From assembly GCA_944393695.1 (NCBI GenBank), contig CALYAY010000001.1, forward strand, positions 121,436-185,435: DNA of 64,000 nucleotides, read 5' to 3'. The number at the start of each line of letters is the position of its first letter. The first letter of the stretch is position 1. Positions 60,480-64,000 of this stretch are shown in pieces. The translations under genes and the position numbers were made by a program. A model generated the notes under the pieces. The model made no database searches, had not been told where the DNA came from, and was given only the letters and a program-made list of their open reading frames with translations. The DNA is from an uncultured Alphaproteobacteria bacterium (lineage in GTDB: Bacteria; Pseudomonadota; Alphaproteobacteria; RF32; CAG-239).

Positions 60480-61790
60480 ATGTTAAAAAAAATATCTCTT
60501 ATCAGTGCCGTATTTGCTTTCACCCTTGTTCATTCTTTTCCGCTTATGGCCGCGTCCAAGGCCGATTCTAAAGCATCTGAGGAAACAGATACCTATGATC
60601 TGCTTAATCTTTTCGGCGAGGTCATGGAACGGGCCAAAAATTCCTATGTTGAGGAAGTCAGCGACAAGCAGTTGATTGAAAGCGCCATTAACGGCATGCT
60701 CACCTCGCTCGATCCTCATTCCAGCTATATGGACGGAAAGGATTTTAAATATATGAGCGAGCAGACCAAAGGCAAATTCGGCGGTCTGGGCATAGAGGTC
60801 ACCATGGAAAGCGGGGTTGTCAAAATCATTTCTCCGATGGATGATACACCGGCGTTCAAAGCCGGGCTCAAACCGGGAGATTATATTGTTAGTATTGATG
60901 ACCAGCCGGTTGTCGGCATGACCTTAAATGATGCTGTTGATAAAATGCGCGGCAAAATCGGTTCAAAAATAAAACTCACCATCCGCCGTTTTAACCAAAA
61001 ACCGTTTGATGTAACCATTGTTCGCGAAGAAATAAAAATCCGTTCGGTTAAAAACAGCATAAAAGGCGGCGATGTTGCCTACATTCGCATCACCTCTTTC
61101 AGCGAAGATGTTGATAAAAACGTGGCCAAAGCCGTCAAAAAGGCAAAATCCTCCCTGAAAGACAAACTCAAAGGAATTATTCTCGATGTCCGCAACAATC
61201 CCGGCGGTTTGCTTGACCAGGCCATTAATGTTTCCGATTTGTTCCTGGATAAGGGCGAGATTGTTTCCACCCGCTCGCGCAATGAAGAAGATACCGTAAA
61301 ATACACGGCCAAACCGGGTGATATTGCCGAGGGGCTGCCGATAGTCGTCATTGTAAACGACGGTTCGGCTTCTGCCTCCGAGATTGTTGCCGGAGCTCTT
61401 CAGGATCACAAGCGTGCGGTTATTTTAGGCGAAAAAACTTTTGGCAAAGGTTCTGTTCAGACCGTAATTCCTTTGGATAAATACGGTGCCATGCGCTTAA
61501 CCACTGCCCGTTATTATACGCCTTCCGGCCGTTCCATTCAGGTCAAAGGCATTGTTCCCGACATTTTGGTCAAACCGGCCAAGGTGGAAGAGATTGAAAG
61601 CCCGTTTGAGCTGAGCGAAGGCGAATATAACAATGCCCTGAAAAATGACAGCGAAGACAAGCAGGATGCCGAAAAACTGGCAGCCGCAAAAGCTGAAAAA
61701 GAAGAACTTGATAATGACTATCAGCTGGCGCGCGCACTTGATCTGGTTCGGGCTCTGGGGCTGTATAAACAGGGTCTTGACCAGAATTAG
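60480..61790 (+). CDS. ctpA: Carboxyl-terminal processing protease CtpA (S41)
   Basis: 436 aa periplasmic serine protease. Signal peptide KKISLISAVFAFTLVHSFPLMAAS; helical N-domain with LTSLDPHSSYMDGKDF; PDZ domain (GIEVTMESGVVKIISPMDDTPAFKAGL); catalytic Ser in NDGSASASEIVAGALQD with Lys in LGEKTFGKGSVQT. A charged tail follows. ATG 60480 is chosen over ATG 60468, whose ribosome site is too close. It may process envelope proteins or peptidoglycan hydrolases together with the upstream EnvC. Confidence 0.95.
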   Translation: MLKKISLISAVFAFTLVHSFPLMAASKADSKASEETDTYDLLNLFGEVMERAKNSYVEEVSDKQLIESAINGMLTSLDPHSSYMDGKDFKYMSEQTKGKFGGLGIEVTMESGVVKIISPMDDTPAFKAGLKPGDYIVSIDDQPVVGMTLNDAVDKMRGKIGSKIKLTIRRFNQKPFDVTIVREEIKIRSVKNSIKGGDVAYIRITSFSEDVDKNVAKAVKKAKSSLKDKLKGIILDVRNNPGGLLDQAINVSDLFLDKGEIVSTRSRNEEDTVKYTAKPGDIAEGLPIVVIVNDGSASASEIVAGALQDHKRAVILGEKTFGKGSVQTVIPLDKYGAMRLTTARYYTPSGRSIQVKGIVPDILVKPAKVEEIESPFELSEGEYNNALKNDSEDKQDAEKLAAAKAEKEELDNDYQLARALDLVRALGLYKQGLDQN

Positions 61791-61802
61791 AAAGGATTAT
61801 CA

Positions 61803-63008
61803 ATGCGCTTTGCCCGTTTAAAAAAACAAATACTGGCCGTTGCCTCTCTGCTGGTTATTGTTGCGGCAGTCATCGGCATCGGCTGGTATACGGCCGAGCG
61901 CAAAAGCGAACCTTACTATCGTTCCAAAATTGATAAAATCATTTATGACCGGAAAAACAAATCTCCCAAATATGTAATTGTTCTTCCCGATCGTTTGCAG
62001 GCTGCCTCTGAAGACAAAAATACGGCAGAAAAATCGTTGTCCCAAACCGTTTCTTCTTCACCCGAAAGGCAAACGGCTGCAGAATCTTCCGAAACTTCGG
62101 CGGAAGTTTTGCAAAAAATTCTGAGCACCATGCCGAGTATTGAACGCCTGCCTGATTTGCCTCAGGAAAAAGCATCTCTTCGCCAGGAGGCCGACAGCAG
62201 CCTTGAAGTTGATTTTAACGGCATGAAAATCCCTCAGATTTCCGCTTCCGGACAAAAGCCTTGGCTGGAATATTCCCGTCCGTCAACCGTTAGTCCCGGA
62301 TTTTTCAAAGTAGCGGTAATTGTCAAAAACTTAGGCTTAAACAAGCGGACAACTCAGTCGATAATCAATAAACTTCCCGGTGAAGTTTCCCTGGCTTTTT
62401 CTCCGTACGGACGCAACAATGCCGAGCTTGTCCGGCTTGCCCGCGCGGCAGGTCATGAAACCTATGTCGACCTTTATCTTTCCTCAAAAAATTTCTTAAA
62501 ATCAGACAACGGTCCCTTGTCCATGAACATTACCTCCGGTCAGGAAGAAAATCTTAGCCGCCTGGCAAAAACGGTTTCTTCTTTTTCCCCGTTGGGAGGC
62601 GTTGTGGTTAACAATGGCATTGCCGATGAATACAGTCGGCCGCGGTTACAGGTGATTTTTGAAAAAATCAGGGACATGGGCCTGCTCTTGGTTGATGCTA
62701 CCGGCGAAGACGGTGTTAACCGGATAACGGTAGGCGGCTTACCGCGCAGCCGGGCTGATATAGTAATTAATGATGAACAGAATTCAGATTCTGTTACCGC
62801 TCTTTTGACACAGGCTGAAAGCATTGCCCGGCAGAAAGGCGCGGTTGTTATTGTCCTTGATCCCAAGCCTCTGGCGATTATCCGTCTTGCCGAATGGTTG
62901 CAGACTTTTTCGCCCCAACTGAGTTATGAGGAAATGAAAGCCCGCAATATCACCACGATTGAGCGTCCGTTTGCTCTTGTTCCGGTTTCTGCCGTTGTCA
63001 TTGAATAA
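61803..63008 (+). CDS. Divergent polysaccharide deacetylase family protein (YibQ, DUF610)
   Basis: 401 aa. One N-terminal membrane helix (about residues 9-27) and a Ser/Glu-rich linker precede the deacetylase-like domain (FKVAVIVKNLGLNKRTTQSIINKLPGEVSLAFSPYG, GVVVNNGIADEYS, MGLLLVDATG). The His residues of true deacetylases are largely missing, as in the family, so activity is doubtful. Conserved position after envC and ctpA suggests a role in cell-wall remodelling. Confidence 0.88.
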   Translation: MRFARLKKQILAVASLLVIVAAVIGIGWYTAERKSEPYYRSKIDKIIYDRKNKSPKYVIVLPDRLQAASEDKNTAEKSLSQTVSSSPERQTAAESSETSAEVLQKILSTMPSIERLPDLPQEKASLRQEADSSLEVDFNGMKIPQISASGQKPWLEYSRPSTVSPGFFKVAVIVKNLGLNKRTTQSIINKLPGEVSLAFSPYGRNNAELVRLARAAGHETYVDLYLSSKNFLKSDNGPLSMNITSGQEENLSRLAKTVSSFSPLGGVVVNNGIADEYSRPRLQVIFEKIRDMGLLLVDATGEDGVNRITVGGLPRSRADIVINDEQNSDSVTALLTQAESIARQKGAVVIVLDPKPLAIIRLAEWLQTFSPQLSYEEMKARNITTIERPFALVPVSAVVIE

Positions 63009-63021
63009 ATAAGGAAAAAAT

Positions 63022-63516
63022 ATGAAAAAATATCGTCTCAATGCCGGAGTAGTTGTTTTTAATTCAACCGGAAAAGTTTTATTATGCGAACGCATAAAAG
63101 GAGAAACCGGCAATTCATGGCAGTTTCCCCAAGGCGGTATAGAACCGGGAGAAAACGCCTCTGAGGCAGCCTTGCGCGAACTGGCGGAAGAAACATCCGT
63201 CACTTCGGTAAAACTCGTCACAACGCTTGAAAACCCGCTTATTTACGATTTTCCCCCGGAGGTTAAAGCCTCCAATGCCGTTCGCGGCATTTTTAACGAC
63301 GGTCAGCAGCAATATTGGTCGCTGTTTTATTTTACCGGTTTCGATTCCGAAATAAATCTTCAAACCGCCGAACCAGAATTTAAAAACTGGCGCTGGGCGG
63401 ATATTCACGAAGCCGACAAACATGTGATTTCTTTTAAAAAAGACGTTTACCGCCAGGTTATTGCTGCTTTTACCCCGTTAATTGAAAACAAAATAAACGC
63501 CCGCAGCCGGAACTGA
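63022..63516 (+). CDS. rppH: RNA pyrophosphohydrolase RppH (Nudix)
   Basis: 164 aa. It removes pyrophosphate from 5' ends of mRNA and so triggers decay. NAGVVVFNSTGKVLLCERI, SWQFPQGGIEPGENASEAALRELAEETSV (Nudix box, with Ser in place of the last Gly) and KYRLNAGVV opening, plus YWSLFYFTGFDSEI, fit RppH/NudH. AAGGAAAA precedes ATG 63022. It ends three bases before convergent yejB. Confidence 0.93.
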   Translation: MKKYRLNAGVVVFNSTGKVLLCERIKGETGNSWQFPQGGIEPGENASEAALRELAEETSVTSVKLVTTLENPLIYDFPPEVKASNAVRGIFNDGQQQYWSLFYFTGFDSEINLQTAEPEFKNWRWADIHEADKHVISFKKDVYRQVIAAFTPLIENKINARSRN

Positions 63517-63519
63517 TTG

Positions 63520-64000
63520 TTATACCGCTTCAAAATTAATCCGCGGATCAACCAGCGAGTAGGTAATGTCGCTGATAAGCTTCAAAACCAGTCCGAGAAG
63601 CGCAAAAATATAAAGCGTACCGAAAATAACCGGATAATCGCGGGTCATAATGGCTTCATAGCCTAAAAGTCCCAATCCGTTAAGCGAAAAAATCACTTCC
63701 ACCAGCAGCGAACCGGTAAACAGCATTTTAATCAGCATGTTTGGAAATCCGGCAATGATAATCAACATCGCATTTCTGAAAACATGTCCGTACAACACCT
63801 GATTTTCTGTCAGCCCTTTGGCTTTTGCCGTTAACACATACGGCTTGTTTATTTCATCCAGAAAAGAATTTTTCGTCAGCATAGTCAGGCTGGCAAAACC
63901 GCCGATAACCATAGTCAGCACCGGCAGCGAAATATGCCAGAAATAATCACCGATTTTTCCCCACAAACTTAGTTCTTCCCAATTCGAAGATGTCAGTCCT
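63520..64000 (-). CDS. yejB: YejB-type peptide ABC transporter permease, 5' part outside window
   Basis: C-terminal 159 residues of a permease like YejB, which imports microcin C and short peptides. The frame is open to base 64000, so the TTG at 63966 is not the start; [21 protein letters not shown] runs across it. The EAA-type loop [28 protein letters not shown] contacts the ATPase. [12 protein letters not shown] closes the protein. yejE and yejF would be expected upstream or downstream, beyond the window. Confidence 0.82.
   Translation of the reverse strand, partial: GLTSSNWEELSLWGKIGDYFWHISLPVLTMVIGGFASLTMLTKNSFLDEINKPYVLTAKAKGLTENQVLYGHVFRNAMLIIIAGFPNMLIKMLFTGSLLVEVIFSLNGLGLLGYEAIMTRDYPVIFGTLYIFALLGLVLKLISDITYSLVDPRINFEAV

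Overview
The window looks like chromosomal DNA of a Gram-negative alphaproteobacterium of moderate GC, judged by eye. Lineage clues are an IalB-family periplasmic protein, an ELM1-type (DUF1022) protein, a truncated HPr kinase of the alphaproteobacterial type, a mannose-type EIIA with HPr, a short 4.5S-type SRP RNA beside dnaX, LolA-XthA-response regulator synteny, and the gpmI-envC-ctpA-yibQ-rppH chain. A host-associated, uncultured alphaproteobacterial lineage is plausible, but that is inference. Most genes are core housekeeping. No CRISPR array, prophage, IS transposase or restriction endonuclease is visible.

Layout. 0-6.2 kb, plus strand: a truncated acyltransferase, an SNase-like membrane protein, tsaE-hprK, mlaE-mlaF, radA and cvpA, ending at a shared terminator. 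6.2-10.6 kb, minus: SRP RNA-dnaX-ybaB-recR and an LpoA-like lipoprotein. 10.6-14.8 kb: rsmI-yraN, cca (minus), ialB, rlmN. 14.8-21.5 kb, minus: dnaJ, dnaK, an AMP-phosphorylase-type enzyme and an ABC exporter. 21.5-25.5 kb, plus: a hypothetical gene-EIIA(Man)-HPr, a solitary DNA methyltransferase, a tiny Cys-rich peptide gene, lolA, xthA. 25.5-27.3 kb, minus: orphan response regulator and porin. 27.3-32.7 kb is the accessory part: palindromic repeats, a small XRE regulator, AT-rich orphan genes, tRNA-Arg with a duplicated 3' end, two tRNA-Ala genes, a coiled-coil lipoprotein and two GNAT acetyltransferases. 32.7-46.8 kb: parE, rpsB-tsf behind a structured leader, pbp1A, an RHH protein, polA, an archaemetzincin-like protein, a candidate sRNA and gyrB. 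46.8-57.6 kb: flavoprotein, tRNA-Ser, ackA, secreted nitroreductase, ELM1-like protein, small secreted proteins, cbpA-like dnaJ, def-nusB-nrdR-murF and an orphan lipoprotein. 57.6-64 kb: gpmI-envC-ctpA-yibQ-rppH and the 3' end of a YejB-type permease.

Functional themes are replication and repair (DnaX, RecR, PolA, RadA, XthA, GyrB, ParE), translation (S2, EF-Ts, Def, RsmI, RlmN, CCA enzyme, TsaE, four tRNAs), envelope building (MlaEF, LolA, PBP1A with an LpoA-like lipoprotein, MurF, EnvC-CtpA-YibQ, porin) and protein folding (DnaK/DnaJ plus a second DnaJ). HprK, EIIA and HPr form a regulatory phosphotransfer set, but hprK lies 20 kb from the other two.

The most interesting signals are: two A9 homopolymers in dnaX where slippage would give a gamma-length product; a 55-bp direct repeat of the tRNA-Arg 3' end with a mispaired T-stem in the intact tRNA; an archaemetzincin-type signature split by an insertion in an orphan protein; an sRNA candidate with an anti-Shine-Dalgarno loop upstream of gyrB; a structured rpsB leader; and four AT-rich orphan genes that share a promoter layout and lack Shine-Dalgarno sequences.
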